This document shows, piece after piece, positions 34,398-46,650 of a DNA stretch of 64,000 nucleotides. The notes beneath the pieces were generated by a model. It saw nothing but the letters and a program-made list of their open reading frames with translations. It was not told the origin of the DNA and made no database searches. This DNA comes from Deroplatys truncata (Eukaryota; Arthropoda; Insecta; Mantodea; Mantidae): contig CM060980.1 in assembly GCA_030765065.1 (NCBI GenBank), positions 57,396,364 through 57,460,363 of the forward strand, read 5' to 3'. The first letter of the stretch is position 1; each line of letters starts with the position of its first letter. Made by a program: the position numbers and the translations under genes.

Positions 34398-35977
34398 CGA
34401 GGCGTTTTAATATTTTGCCGCTCCAGCACTGCAGTCGCGATTTTGAGCATGCGCGATCACTTCCGCCATTCATTAGAAACCTAACCGCAGCTGTGAGCGA
34501 TGGTCACTTGTGTTTTCTGTTGTTAGAGCGTTTCGAAATGTTCAAAACAAATTAACGACCCGCCGACTGTGAAGTCAGATCAATGATTCATTTTTGAATA
34601 TAAGGAATGTTACACCAGTTGAGGCAGTATTTTTAACACTTAAATGATTTCAGTCTAATTATATAATATGTAAATTCAATAACAGCCCGCGTTAAAGCCA
34701 TGTGTGTATGTAACAATATATAAAAGGTGCATATTACGGTCATTGTATATGTTTATATTATTGTATCCATGTGTAATAATGTTATTGCGTAATTTAATAA
34801 TGTAGGAGCTGTGAAAATAATAGGTTATAAGATGCTAACAATGAGGTCACCTTGAGGCAATAAGGAATTAGAAGGTTTAAATGTTACTTGTGATTCTTGG
34901 AAGCAATAATGTAATTTTAGTGACAGTTTATAAAAATTGCCAATCAACAACCAGAAAAAGCTTTAGTTAAATGAAGGTATTCTATTGGATTAGGAATAGC
35001 CAATCAGAGAATTGAAATATAGAAATTTACAAGTTTAGACGGTTGAAATCAATTCAGTTGGCTGCAGACAGCGTTACTAACCGGACGCAAAAGGTGTCCT
35101 CAAGAAATATGCTATGTATTCGTGTGAGACGAAAATAGTTTTTCGTGTTAAAAAGTGCAAGTAATTAATTAAAGAATCTCACAGCTCTGTATATCAGTGA
35201 AATGCTGTTTAAATCGTATCAAGTATTAATAAAAGGAGTGAAGTAAAATTATAATCTGTGTAAGCCTACATTCTTAGTCGTACCACAACCCTGCCAAGAC
35301 ATCCATATCTCTAACAATAATACTGACGCAGCCGAGGCAAACATAAATATATAATATTTAAAGGAACAGTCAAATTGCAAAGTTAATATTTTTTTTAAAC
35401 TTGGGGCAAAGGCCACCTGAAAGTACATTTGGAGCAAAGGTTACCGGAAAATGTTTACTAAACGTGCGGTTGCAACTACTACAAGTTCGGCTCCCCAACA
35501 GTTGCAATACAATACAACTCCTAAAATACTCCTTTCTCGCAGTAAACATTTATTGGCAATTGTGTGAGATTTATGGGGAGACAATAATGAGCAACAATGC
35601 CCGGCCATACTAGCCAAGCAAACACAAGATCTGATCGCATCATTTGTTTGGGAACAACTCGACCACCATCCCTAAAGTCCGGATTTGGCACTAAGCTATT
35701 TTCATCTGTTTCTTCATCTGAAGAAATTCCTTGGTGGAAAACATTTCAACTACGACGATGTTGTGAAACAAGAAGTGCAGACTTGGTTTTCATCAGAAGC
35801 GACATCATTCTTTGACGAATGCGTACAAAAACTGGTTTTCCGTTATGACAAGTGCCTGAATAATGGCAGTGACTATGTGGAGAACTGATGTAAGATAATG
35901 AATGATAGTAAAGCATTCGAAAAACAATGTTCTGTTATTTTTTAAAAGTTTATCGGTACTTACTTTAAAACGCCTCG
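34398..35977 (+). mobile_element. mariner deletion derivative (MITE-like), split by an L element
   Basis: Ends CGAGGCGTTTTAATA and inverse TTTAAAACGCCTCG form the terminal inverted repeats. TA is on the left flank. Left piece 34398-34619, right piece 35540-35977. The joined reading passes from the N-terminal helix-turn-helix region (HRQLCEIYGETIMS) straight to the C-terminal part (ARPH, then HPP.., HLFLHLKKFLGGKHFNYDDV and YDKCLNNGSDYVEN). The two internal catalytic Asp regions are missing, so it cannot code for active transposase. The same internal junction is seen in the copy at 46648. Confidence 0.85.
34620..35539 (+). mobile_element. L element (LTR-like), plus strand, copy 2
   Basis: It starts TGAGGCAGTATTTTTAACAC. 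It has CCAAT motifs near 34940 and 35000, 'tctcacagctctgtatatca', an AATAAA-like 'attaataaaaggag' near 35228, 'gacgcagccgaggcaaaca' near 35324, and the leader with two GGGGCAAAGG..ACC blocks (35401-35450). It ends inside the leader. CAGT is found before (34616-34619) and after (35540-35543), consistent with a 4-bp target duplication in mariner. Confidence 0.78.
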
Positions 35978-36469
35978 TGTGTAAACAGAAATGAAATAAT
36001 ATTAGAAACGGAAGAAAGGTATATGAAACACAACTATTTGTCCATACTTTAGAAACAGCGAGATAGAGACCTTAAATTGTTTATTATCATATTCATAATC
36101 TGTGGTTTGCGTATACATATACTGCTGTAGAAGTGTAGGATGACATGAAATGCCTACCAATTATTGTGTATTTATTAATGCCATATACTGTATTCGATGC
36201 TGTCGGATAATTATTTCCCGAATCAACACAGAAGGCACTTAACATAAAAATCTAAACCGACATAACCTATTTCTAACTTTCATATTGAAATATACAGCCT
36301 AAGTCCAAAGTAGTAAGGAAAATGGGGGAGAACGACTTCTATGTAAGATTCGAATGCATGCTGTCACTTCGCAGCGCTGAACGAATGGTAAAGATACCTC
36401 TCAAGTGTTAACTATTTTGATGCTTTATCTTTTAAATTGTTCTAATCTACAAGTTGCTCGTACAAGTCA

Positions 36470-36765
36470 TTTAAAAATTATCGGAAAAAGCAAAAAAAAT
36501 GATCCCACAGATTTGCTAAACTGTTCATTATTTTTCAACATATTCTCTCTTGACATTAATGCGCTTCGTGCAGCTATGCTCCATGGCCTTAATCCCCTCA
36601 CGGGAGTCAGATTCCTTCAGAACTGCAAACTCCACCTCAACTGTCGATTGAATTTCTTTATTAAAAAAATTCTTTATTCTTTCCAGTTTAAGGAACAGAT
36701 GGAAGTCTAATGCATCTAAGTCAGTGGATGTGGCAGCAAATACACCGTATTGAATTCTCAGTGCT
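36470..36765 (-). pseudogene. mariner transposase C-terminal fragment
   Basis: The minus strand reads HPLTDLDALDFHLFLKLER, then after diverged sequence GIKAMEHSCTKRINVKREYVEK. This matches the last part of mariner transposases (HPPYSPDLAP.DFHLF to the D/N-GDYVEK end), with the third catalytic Asp region kept. The N-terminal two thirds are absent. It abuts, tail outward, a plus-strand mariner N-terminal fragment. Confidence 0.75.
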
Positions 36766-37245
36766 ATGTGAGTTTCAGACGAAACAAATTGTTATTGTGC
36801 ATTCTGTGATTGTTCACAATGAATCAAGGGCATGTGAGGTGAAGGATATTGAATTTGTCGCACTTCGTTACCGTCAACTGAAAGAAGTGCATGGTGATAC
36901 ATTAATGAACGAAATATATGTGAGAAAGTGGTGTGAAAAGTTCAACAATGGGCGAATAACTGTGCATGACGAAACTCGAACTGGAGATTCGTCACTCATT
37001 ACAGATGATTTGAAGTTTCAGTGAACAACAAAATCGTGCAAGATAGACTCGTAACCGCATATGAGTTACAGATTTCTTTCCCAAACATTACTCCTTCTTT
37101 GTTTGGTGAAATTGTGACAAATAGATTGGCTTAATAGATTGGCGGCGGCAGCGAACTACTGTGCGGGAATTCTAAAGTTCGTGAACTGACAATACAAATA
37201 CATAAATAACGGAGGTGGTTATGTGGAGAAATATTTTTATTTATT
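36766..37245 (+). pseudogene. mariner transposase N-terminal fragment with internal deletion
   Basis: The plus frame to 37024 reads FVALRYRQLKEVHGDTLMNE, YVRKWCEKFNNGRITVHDET and SLITDDL, the double helix-turn-helix DNA-binding region of a mariner. A +1 shift then gives ISFPNITPSLFGEIVTNRLA. After about 60 bp a C-terminal end reads YINNGGGYVEKYF (37195-37240). The catalytic domain is deleted between them. It is a dead deletion derivative. Confidence 0.75.
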
Positions 37246-40200
37246 TACATCATGGTCAATCTACAGATGGATTAATGCGTTTTATTTCACACACCGCTTT
37301 ACAATAATTTCTTAATAACAAAATTATTTAATACATTGCCATAAACAGTACTGTTAAGTTCTTGAGCATCTCGTATGGCTTAGTTCTCTTTAGTCGCCCA
37401 CATCGTCATCCAACGCGCACGGCTTCCATTTTAGGATTGACATAGACCTGAAGATGCCGATAATGTTTTGCTGCAATCTTGAAATTTCTTCACAAACTGA
37501 AGCTATTTTGTTGTAAGTCATATGTGGTTTTTAATAAAGTATAATCTTTAAATTTAATAAAGTCTGAAGCAAAATCAAGATGATGCAATGTTGGTGCCAA
37601 CTTTTCTCGTTGTCTCCAATATCTGCTGTTGATTCTGCTGCCGGCTGCTCCCATGGCTGAGTTATGAATATTTTTCCTCAGGGTAGTCATGGATGTATTG
37701 TGAAGGACAACACCATTGTTTTTGAGAAATTTATTTTGAACTAATAATTAAGTTATTGAAGTGAATTGCCGACCGTTCAAGATGAAGAAATAGCATAATT
37801 ATGAATCGTAGCACTTGAAATTGTAAAGATGAATTATTAAACCTGCTAGTTTTTCAGCGTCAAAGTCACGGTAGGAAATAACTGTTTTTGCAAATAATGA
37901 AACTAGAAGCGCATCCTGAGTGAGTTGCTAAAATGCTTACCAACAAGATCCCTGGCGATTGCCGCTACGCACACAAGCGCTTCACTGGGCGCTTAAAATC
38001 ACACATATAAGTACCTTTGACGGTTCCAGCGAGACAGTAACAAACATGTACACAACTGTGTGCACGAATGTTGACCCGTACCAGTCACGACACCAGAGAT
38101 GAGTAACTCCCTGTTCTAAAATTGCACGCCTTTATTACTTTTAGATCCGGCTATATTTTATTAACCCACCACGTTATTTTTCATGCGCAACCAATAATTA
38201 AAATCCTCTTCATGTACGTCTCGTAACTGTGTTACCATGTGTAGCGGGGTTTGGGAATGGAAAAGGTTGTAATGGTGCGGTTCTAGGTGGTTGGGTTGCT
38301 AATTCGGGAGGATCGTTGTTGCTGCCGGCTACTCAGGTAGAGGAATTTGGATTCAGGAGTCTTACCTCAGGGAGTGTGGATGGGAGATAAATGAAGTTCA
38401 GTTTCTCCTCTCAGATGGCCCGTTTATTGGTGATCCACACTGAAGTTGAAGTCCTCGTACGAATTTCCTTTCCACATAAGACGCGATTTTTCCTGTCACC
38501 CGTGCTACTGTTTCCGTGCTCTTACCCTTTCTTAATTACTTTGCGAAGTTGAAGTATGTTACAATATTACGTTAATGACTTTTCCTTTTGTCATTCCCTA
38601 GCTACCCTGCTACTCACGTCTGCCTTAAACTGGTTTTCAATACACAAATAGTTACTCGAATACCGCTGCACTGTTTTCCCCTTTTATATAAAATATTTTG
38701 AATGTCTAGATCTATCTTACTTTCCCTCACATTTCCTACACAAATCTACTTCTTTCCCCCACGTTTCTACACAGAGACTTCTTCTCTCCCCGACGTTTCG
38801 ACACACAGTGAAGCATCTTACGCACGTTTGAACGTCGCTCTGCCTCATAGATAATTTTCTATTACACGCCTACCTTTCTAGTTTCTCTCTCACGTGACTT
38901 TTATTTATTCTGATTGGTTACATCTCTGAATTTTTCCTCCATCTACCATTGGCTCTCAATTTCATCTCCTGAGCCTCGCTCGCGTCTAACATTAACAAAT
39001 TATGTTCGCTTTACTGAATTTTCTATGCGCTTGACTGACTTCGGTTTCCTGCCCGTTGTCCTGACATCCTGCGTGTAATACACCTTTCCTATTGTCACTA
39101 AAGCGATTCCTAATGTAGTTTTTCTTGTCCTTGAATACGTCTGCAAACTTTCTGTGATTTACGCCAAGCTTGTTCGTTCTCAACTACACGTTTTCTACAT
39201 TTTATTTCATATTCTTATTATTAATTAATATCTACTCTCTTACGTTTTTTCTCTCTTCATGATTTTATTCCCTCTATCTCTAATTCTTAATGTTCTCTTT
39301 TATTCTTCCCTCATACTGGTGTTCCTTCTTATTATTTTGATTATATGCTTATTAATTATTCTTCTTATTCGTTATTGTTTATTATTTATTATTCGGGCGG
39401 ATCTTATCACATCACATGGCTTAGCTAAATTCTCAGAATCTAAGTACCTTTCTGTTTTCTAGAATTGGCCTACGTGTCTGTTTAAGCATACTGACCTTAT
39501 AACATAACTGCCTTCCCAGAAATTCTTAAGCTAATGTGCTCGTACTTCGGCTGTTTCTAATGACTTTGGCTAACCTGACTTCCTTAATTACCTTCGTCTT
39601 TCTGGACAAATTCTTTCAACCCACGCTTGTTACATTATATACTAATTTAGTATACGGAAATTATTTATTGCAATTATTTCTCAGTCTTACGTTTATTTCT
39701 TTATTTAATTATTTATATTTTCCGTATCAATCCAAACGGTTGTGACTTCCTGGATTAGCCTCGTACGTAAATACGGTGTAAAGTTAGCGACGAAAATGAA
39801 TGTAGAACACATATATCGCTTAACAGGTTGCATAAATCAAAATGAAAGGGGAAAGAGAGAGGGAGAGACCCTTTCCCTAGGTTAATCACAGTAAGGATAT
39901 GAAGTGATGTAAACATTTTTTTCTTACTTGTTGGTTTTAACGACTGTGGAAATCCTAAAATTTATATGATTACTTATATTTTGAGTATTTTCCATAATGT
40001 AATTTAAAAATGCATATCAAAATAATTAGAGTGTAAGGACAACCAAAGACAAATTAGGAGTTGAAAGTAATATAAAAAATATGAGGCAACATTACGAAAG
40101 GGAAAATTTGGGAAAAGATAAAAATGATAAAAAAAGTTACAAGGTGGAGAACTAAAGAACATTGATATCTTATATCTTTATAGATTTAAAAGAGCACGAA

Positions 40201-43200
40201 GGAAGGAAGAAGGGAGCACAAAAGAAGATGAGAGGACCGGCCGGAGGATATGAAAGTAAAACGCTCTGCAACGCCAAGTCACCGAATTTAATTGTATGAG
40301 AGTCATAAATCGCATATCCTGCTCGCCAGGAACAAAAACCGACTTGCACCACGATTGGGAAAACAGGTTTCCTTTTATTGCTTCTAATACATCTCTTGCC
40401 ACTTCGCACGGTTGCCGCTTGGTTCCGGTTGGCGATGCAGCAGGCGATTTCTCACATCATATACAATTCCTTTCCTCCGACTGCAAGAATGACCATATTT
40501 CTTTCCGCGTCTGGGACCTTATCGGGGCAATTAATTCCATCAGCGAGTCATTGGCAAGTGCGAGACACCAAACAGGCTCTTCGGAACAAAATCAGCGCAA
40601 AAAATATCTGTCCATGACCTCCAGATTGTGCGTCTTTGCCACCACGTCTGTGGGAAAAGTACTCAGCTGTTTTAATACCAAAAATGTGCAAGTAAAACTC
40701 TGTTGAAATAATAATAATAATAATTGTGTACAATGATGTAGCCTCAGGGGAGACAGGGTAGGCAATGTCTATTCCAAATGTTTATACAAATTGTTTTATC
40801 TGATTTTATTTTCTAGACTTCCGTCACATTTAAATATAGTAATTAGTGCTTTGTACATAAATAACTTAGTTTAATTGTTATACATTGAAAAACAGATATT
40901 TCGGTCTCTTGCACAAACCTTTCCTTCTCGAATAGATGTTTCCTTCTGCTTCTGACAGAACAAAGCGGTAAAATAATATGCGGTTACACTACTACCTTCA
41001 TTTTTCTTTCACAGCTGGGTTCTAGCATCCTTTAGATGGATACCTTGTCATATATCTACCCTAAGCAGTGCTCAAATACTGCTGCGTATGCTCTCTTTAC
41101 TCCACTCCATATTCGGTGCCTATGTTTGACTGGTTAGGATAGACGTGTCTATAATCGACCATTTTCGTGCAAGAATGGCGTGTGAATGTCGCCCACTCAC
41201 ATAGCGTTGTATTTCTTCTGAGTGTCGGGTGTTATTTGTTGTAGATTTGTTAATGTATCTATGACTTTTAAAGCTTGTATTAATACAATTAATTACGGCA
41301 TGCCCTGGGGAGCTAATTTTGACATTAATTTACGGCATGTCCTGGGGAGTTAATTTTGGCGTTGAACTTTGGACTCTATTTTGTTTTTAAAAAATCACAA
41401 TCAAAATGAACCTTCGAATAATAAACGGCATGTTTAAAATCTAAAATATCTCGACCCGCCCTAGATCCTCTTTCAAAAAGACGTAAAAGTGACAAGAATA
41501 TCTCAAGGTAATTGGTACCTAAAATACAGATTCTTTATTGGTTTAAGTCTAATACCATAATTAATGACAGAAAGATATAAATAATTAAATAAAGAAATGA
41601 TACTAAGATAAAGAAATAATTGCAATAAATAAAACTTCTGTATATTAAGTCAATGTATAATCCAGTAAGCTTGAGTTGAAAGATTTGTCCGGAAAGAAAA
41701 AGGTAATTAGCAAGTCATGTTAAGGAAATACATTAGTGTAAAAGTTCCTGGAGTGTATGGAGAGTTAAGTTGAGTACGTTTGGAAAGTCACGTAGTAGAA
41801 ATTCTGTAAATTAAAAAGGAAATTAAATTCTGAGATTCGAGGAGGTACGGCTTAGCAACAAGCTAAGAGACGCATAAGTAGAGCTTTAAGATGGTCCACG
41901 TGTGAAGGAACATTGGTAGGAGTAGCGAAAGATAGGTGGAGCTTAAGTGAAAAACAGAGCATGCATTCCTAATCAGATACATTCGTGCACACATTCGGCA
42001 TACGTTCGTGATTCTCTTGAATTTCTTGACTCTCGCGTGATTTACTCTCGTGTGTAAGTACATATGAACGCACTAACTTTAGAAAGATTTAGCGTCCGAG
42101 TAACACTTCTGCGACTTACGGCAACTGACGCCTTGCTTATTGTTGTTGTAAGTAATTAAATCGTAAATTCAACAGTCGGCGACTCTTCTCAAACTGGACC
42201 TTTTAGTCAACATTAAAATTTATCAGTTAACTAAACTGGTGTCATCCTTTCAAAATACACTCACGCATATCCTGAGCTAAAGAACTCTTGCATACCAATA
42301 CAAATTTTAAGCAGGGCATCAAATTGTCGCACCACGAACGTCTTCAAATCCTAAGCATTTGCACTGTCATTACTACTTCGGTGAAGAGTGCGCAGAAACC
42401 TCTGAAGCTAAAATTATAAAGCACAGTGAAACAGAAGGTAGTACTTAAATGCAGATATTATTTAAATGTTAGAAAGAAGCAGAATTGTTCATTATTTGTC
42501 TGTAACCTCTCCAAAGGAATATTAAAAATGTAACGCGTTCATCAGGATATGCGTTAACATCAGTGCAACTAGGCATACATGTGCTGAGTAAAAACGTCTG
42601 CCCAATTTTTTTGTTATGTTACGCTAGTCATTATGGGTGTGTGTCAATATAATCGTAAAAAGAAAACAACCTTCTTTTTGTAATTTTCACTTCATTTTTG
42701 TTCCTTAATATTCCAAGAATGTATTACTAAACTTATTAAAAAATTCCAACAGGCAGTGCTCAAAAAGTAATAAACTATCTCCGTTGTTCTACGCTCACTT
42801 TACACGAACATCGTCTCTTATTTATTTTTTACATGCACAATCTATCGTCAGATGTGACTTGGGTTTCTATGTGTTAAAACTAAAATAAATACACATCTTT
42901 GTAGCGATGCGTTTTCTTTATGCAGTTAAACTTTTTACCTTTTGATTTTGAAAACTTTTATCTTAATTAATTATGTACAGTCGTATGTATGGAAATGTGT
43001 GTCGGTGCTTCTGATTTCCTATGGTGTTTTTCTTCATTTAATGTTGGCAGAAACTCCTTATCATATGTCTCACACCTGCCCTAGGTAAGCCAATCTCTTA
43101 TTGATATCAATTCAAGTCCAACATACATGCATTAGTCTGTGAACAAATGTCAGGCCCAGGTGAGTGGCGAAAGGAGAGGAATACGGAAACATTTCACCTG

Positions 43201-43925
43201 AGTGACTTGAAGGCATCCTTCACATCTAGGTCTACTCCAAACCCTGGATGAGTCCATCTCGCATTGGTCTGATGTCAAAGTCTAGCACTTAAGCATTAAA
43301 TTATGAATACACGTCGGTTTCAGGCTCAGGAGCGAAGGAAAGGGCGTAGAAAGACATAGTTTAAGTGGAGTGCTAGAGTTAGTTAAAATGGGGATGGGGG
43401 TGGCAGAGGTGGTGTGATATTTCCTTACCAACTTAAACCACTGCACGTTATATGGCACGGCTCCCTGTACTAAACTGCACCTCAGATATATCAAAGTTGC
43501 TACAGCGATGACGTGCTACACTGTACTGATTTTTTTTATGGGTTCACACTACTATATAGGAACTGTTGTCTCAAAAGTGGATTGCTACTTGTTTCCCCCA
43601 GCTACCTGTTAGGTTTGTAAGTTTATGAGTTAGTACGAAGATATTACCATGTTGTAAGGGGAAATGCAGATTAATAAAACTCATTACATTGATGGTATAC
43701 TTGTGGATTTGTCAGAAAGTTCGAAGCTGCTTATTATGGCAATTTCGATCCCCAGTTGATTGGCCGCTTAGGATGAAACGTGACTATTGTTTTCTGGTGT
43801 GTTCGTAGGCTTTTGTCGTACTATCTCAATGCTCTATGTGTTTCATTTTGAGTCATGTTAAGCCTTTTATCAATGCTTAATTTAAAGTATTGTTGAACAT
43901 GATTGGGATGAAAACTCTGAATACT
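37246..43925. other. Long stretch without recognised genes or repeats
   Basis: There is no A, L or SINE match. Short frames at 37490-37690 (minus, 66 codons), 39259-39462 (plus, hydrophobic, Ile/Leu-rich, from AT-rich sequence) and 40296-40706 (plus, 136 codons) show no domain I recognise. The 40200-40700 part is less AT-rich and could be an old insertion. A tandem pair of about 37 bp occurs at 41288-41361 and a short (TAA)n run near 40706. Confidence 0.5.
41288..41361. repeat. Tandem duplication of about 37 bp
   Basis: Two copies of a unit containing ACGGCATG(C/T)CCTGGGGAG, followed by TAATTTTG, are adjacent, with few differences. Confidence 0.85.
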
Positions 43926-43928
43926 ACC

Positions 43929-44768
43929 TTTTACTTTCTATATTACGTAAAGTAAGTAGGATAAATTGCATTCATACTAAAAATTTTACCGAAATTTCAC
44001 CGGAAATACATGTTTTGAGACGCCCTGAATCAAAATAAAGCATTTTTGAAAACATGTCCGTGTGTGTGTGCGCGCGTGTGTGTTGTGTCTGTGAACAGCT
44101 AAACTTAAAAACGAAAAGTCGGATAAATACCAAACTTGGTATTTGAGTTTAGTATATTCCAACGATGCGACATGAGTAAATTCTCCACCCTCAACTACCC
44201 TTTGTATTGAATATTTTTCGAAATTTTTTTATTTTATAAAAATGGCTTTAACAATTTTGATTAAAGTACCACATATTAAAGTTAATCCATGACAAATAAA
44301 ATATAGGTCTTGAATTTTCTGGGAATAGCCTAAGAAGTGTTCGTCATTCGGAAGGACTTTTATATAACCTTGTATAACTTTTAAACGTTAAGCGATAGAC
44401 GAAACGAACCACACAAAAAATGCAGATCTCTATAAAACACTCAATTTACTTCAAATAGGTTTTTTGTGAAGCTGTTTCTGAGATATTCATTATTAAAGGT
44501 TCGAATTCTTCAATACTTGTATTTCTTTTCAAGTCCCATCGATTTTCAGTTGTTTCTTGCGATTGCGTGAAAACAGCATGGAATTTTAAGGTCAGCATAC
44601 AGGGTCTAGTTCTTAAACATTTGACTATCGCTGTTCTCTTTGTATCTATAACGAAATGTATAATGTAGCTATTTCTGCAAATAAGCGCTAGTAATAATAG
44701 TTTGTATACCAACTAATAAACGATAGGGATAGAGAAAGTCATATGAACCTATCACATAAGATTTTTTT
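43929..44768 (+). repeat. Family A full-length copy
   Basis: It runs from 'ttttactttctatattacgt' to 'atagagaaagtcatatgaac' and 'cacataagattttttt', without internal interruption. It includes the GT tract (44060-44090), the 'accaaacttggtatttga' block and the 'gactatcgctgttctc' block. It is the best reference copy in the window. Confidence 0.88.
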
Positions 44769-45282
44769 GATCCCGTTAGTTTAATTTTTTAGAAAATGCT
44801 TACTTTCTTAACTGTCCCTATTTCAATATTTCATAGTACAGAAAAAAGACTTTTTAATTCTAAAACAGCGTTTCGATCAATGTATTCAATGCATTATTAA
44901 TGGCTCTGACATTGAAGCTGATGGGACGAGAAGTGGAAACATTATAAAGGATCTGTTCTCTGAGGAAGATCTACAATAAATAGAAACACAAACACACTTT
45001 TAACCAGTTTTGCTCAATTTACACTCTGGCACTGGTTCAGTTTTTAGGCGAAAACAAAAAGCCACTTAAAGCACGAAGTTAAAACTTGCAGGTAATTAAA
45101 ATGAAAATATGTCATTATCCTATTTAAATGGAAAATTCAAGGCTAACATTTGAAAACCGAAGAAACACTCCATACAGTGTCCTAAAGTATTGTCTATAAA
45201 AACATACTCTTCAAATGCAATGTGTTACACTCGTACAACGTTTTCTACTCTTTAAAGATTCACATACATACCCTATATATTA
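44769..45282. other. Unassigned; one 45-codon open segment
   Basis: A plus frame at about 44845-44979 reads LKQRFDQCIQCIINGSD and ends SEEDLQ. It is too short to assign. It might be the C-terminus of a transposase, but I could not confirm this. Confidence 0.3.
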
Positions 45283-45515
45283 CCGAGGATGTCTCTGTGA
45301 TCCGCATTCGGGAGGTACCGGGTTCGATTCTTGATATCCGCCAACTCTGACCATGGTGTTTTTCGTGGTTTTCCCCTGGTCGCCTAGGCGAATACCGTGG
45401 TGGTGTATTCTACCACGAGTTCTCCCTTCCCCCATTTTCTCTGATTTCATATCTCCCTTTCACGTTTCCGGTGTGTTTTTGGGTCCTGCGGTGATGGCGA
45501 TGTCAGACAGATGGC
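45283..45515 (+). mobile_element. SINE S2, plus strand
   Basis: Box B reads GGGTTCGATTCTTG. The family signature 'ctctgaccatggtgtttttc' and 'gtggttttcccctggtcgcc' follows, then 'aggcgaataccgtggtggtg'. Box A is weak. The GC-richer sequence to about 45830 may belong to the same element, but has no match among the other S2 copies. Confidence 0.8.
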
Positions 45516-46132
45516 GTAGTGCTTGCACATTGGAAAGATTTCTACGAGGGTGCGTTATCCCGTCCAATAGGATCATTTCGTCGGGTCTTTGCCTCTACTG
45601 ATGCACGGGTGTTCAAACTGGAAGTATTAGGGACTTCTGCGCGTCTCTGTGGCCCTGTATACTTGCCGACCTGCGACCTCCTACAGCTCCTACACTCAGC
45701 TCCACCTCCCGAGGGGTGTATCCACAACAGATCAAGCTGGTCGCAGTATCGACGTGTCCCCCTTCAATTATTACATCATACATCCTACGTCCAGCTTATA
45801 CGACATTTATTAAAAGTGATTCTTCCATAGTGTCACGATATTGACGAAGTACGTTTTACTCAGAAGTTATTGGGAGTTAAGCAATAACCATTCAAATGTT
45901 TACATCAGTAAGCATGGAGGAATAGATTCAGCAGTGTTGGGGGAGGTAAGCTCTTGCGAAGAAGGAGAAACATGTGTTGCGCTTTCTCCTTATTCCTCTC
46001 CAAACTATTCTCACAAACGGTACCTGTTATTCTAGTTCTTTTTATTCCATATTAACTTTCAATTCTTATTTACACGCTTCATTGTAGGTTTATCGATACA
46101 GTAGATAAAGTGTTAGTCGGACTTTTAAAGAG

Positions 46133-46650
46133 CTTGTCGCTATGCGATGGCTTTGGAATGCCATGCTCTTTGCACGACTATGAGAAAAGAAAAAGAATTA
46201 GCGACTGAGTAGGTGAGAAATTTATAATATTTGAAAATTCAAACCAATAACAAAGAGTGTATGGTTAACTCTACAAAAAATATATATATTTTTCCTAAAA
46301 TGTGTGCTTCAACACAACATTTTTTGCGTGGTAAGACTTTGTCTATCTACTAAACTTGACGCATTTTAGAAAAGTCATTCTGAGTGAAATGGACTTCACA
46401 GTCTATTTTGAGAAAAATCAAGATATGCATTCTATCTGCTATGCAAATTGTTGGAGACATTTTTTAAAAAATAAAACAAGTTTGGTATTTAAACGACTTT
46501 TAGTTTTCGAATTGTGCTGTTCACAGACATACCTACAGATACACGCAGGGACTTTTATCTAAACATGCGTTTTGTTTGTATTTAGGGCCCTCTAAAATTC
46601 CCGGGGAAATCTCGATATCGAATTTTTTGATGGAATGCAATAGGCAAAGA
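46133..46650 (-). repeat. Family A copy, minus strand, cut by mariner derivative
   Basis: It runs from 'cgatggctttggaatgcc' to 'ttttgatggaatgcaatag'. The final ACTTTCTC-type terminus is missing exactly where the mariner derivative begins. Confidence 0.75.

Noticed and set aside
40296-40706. Host exon in the less AT-rich block
   Set aside because: The frame has no recognisable domain and no convincing splice sites, and open frames exist on both strands. It is kept only as part of an unassigned region.
41288-41361. CRISPR-like array
   Set aside because: There are only two adjacent units with no spacers, in a eukaryotic context.
44845-44979. 45-codon segment resembling a transposase C-terminus
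   Set aside because: It is too short and has no catalytic or family-specific residue that I can confirm.
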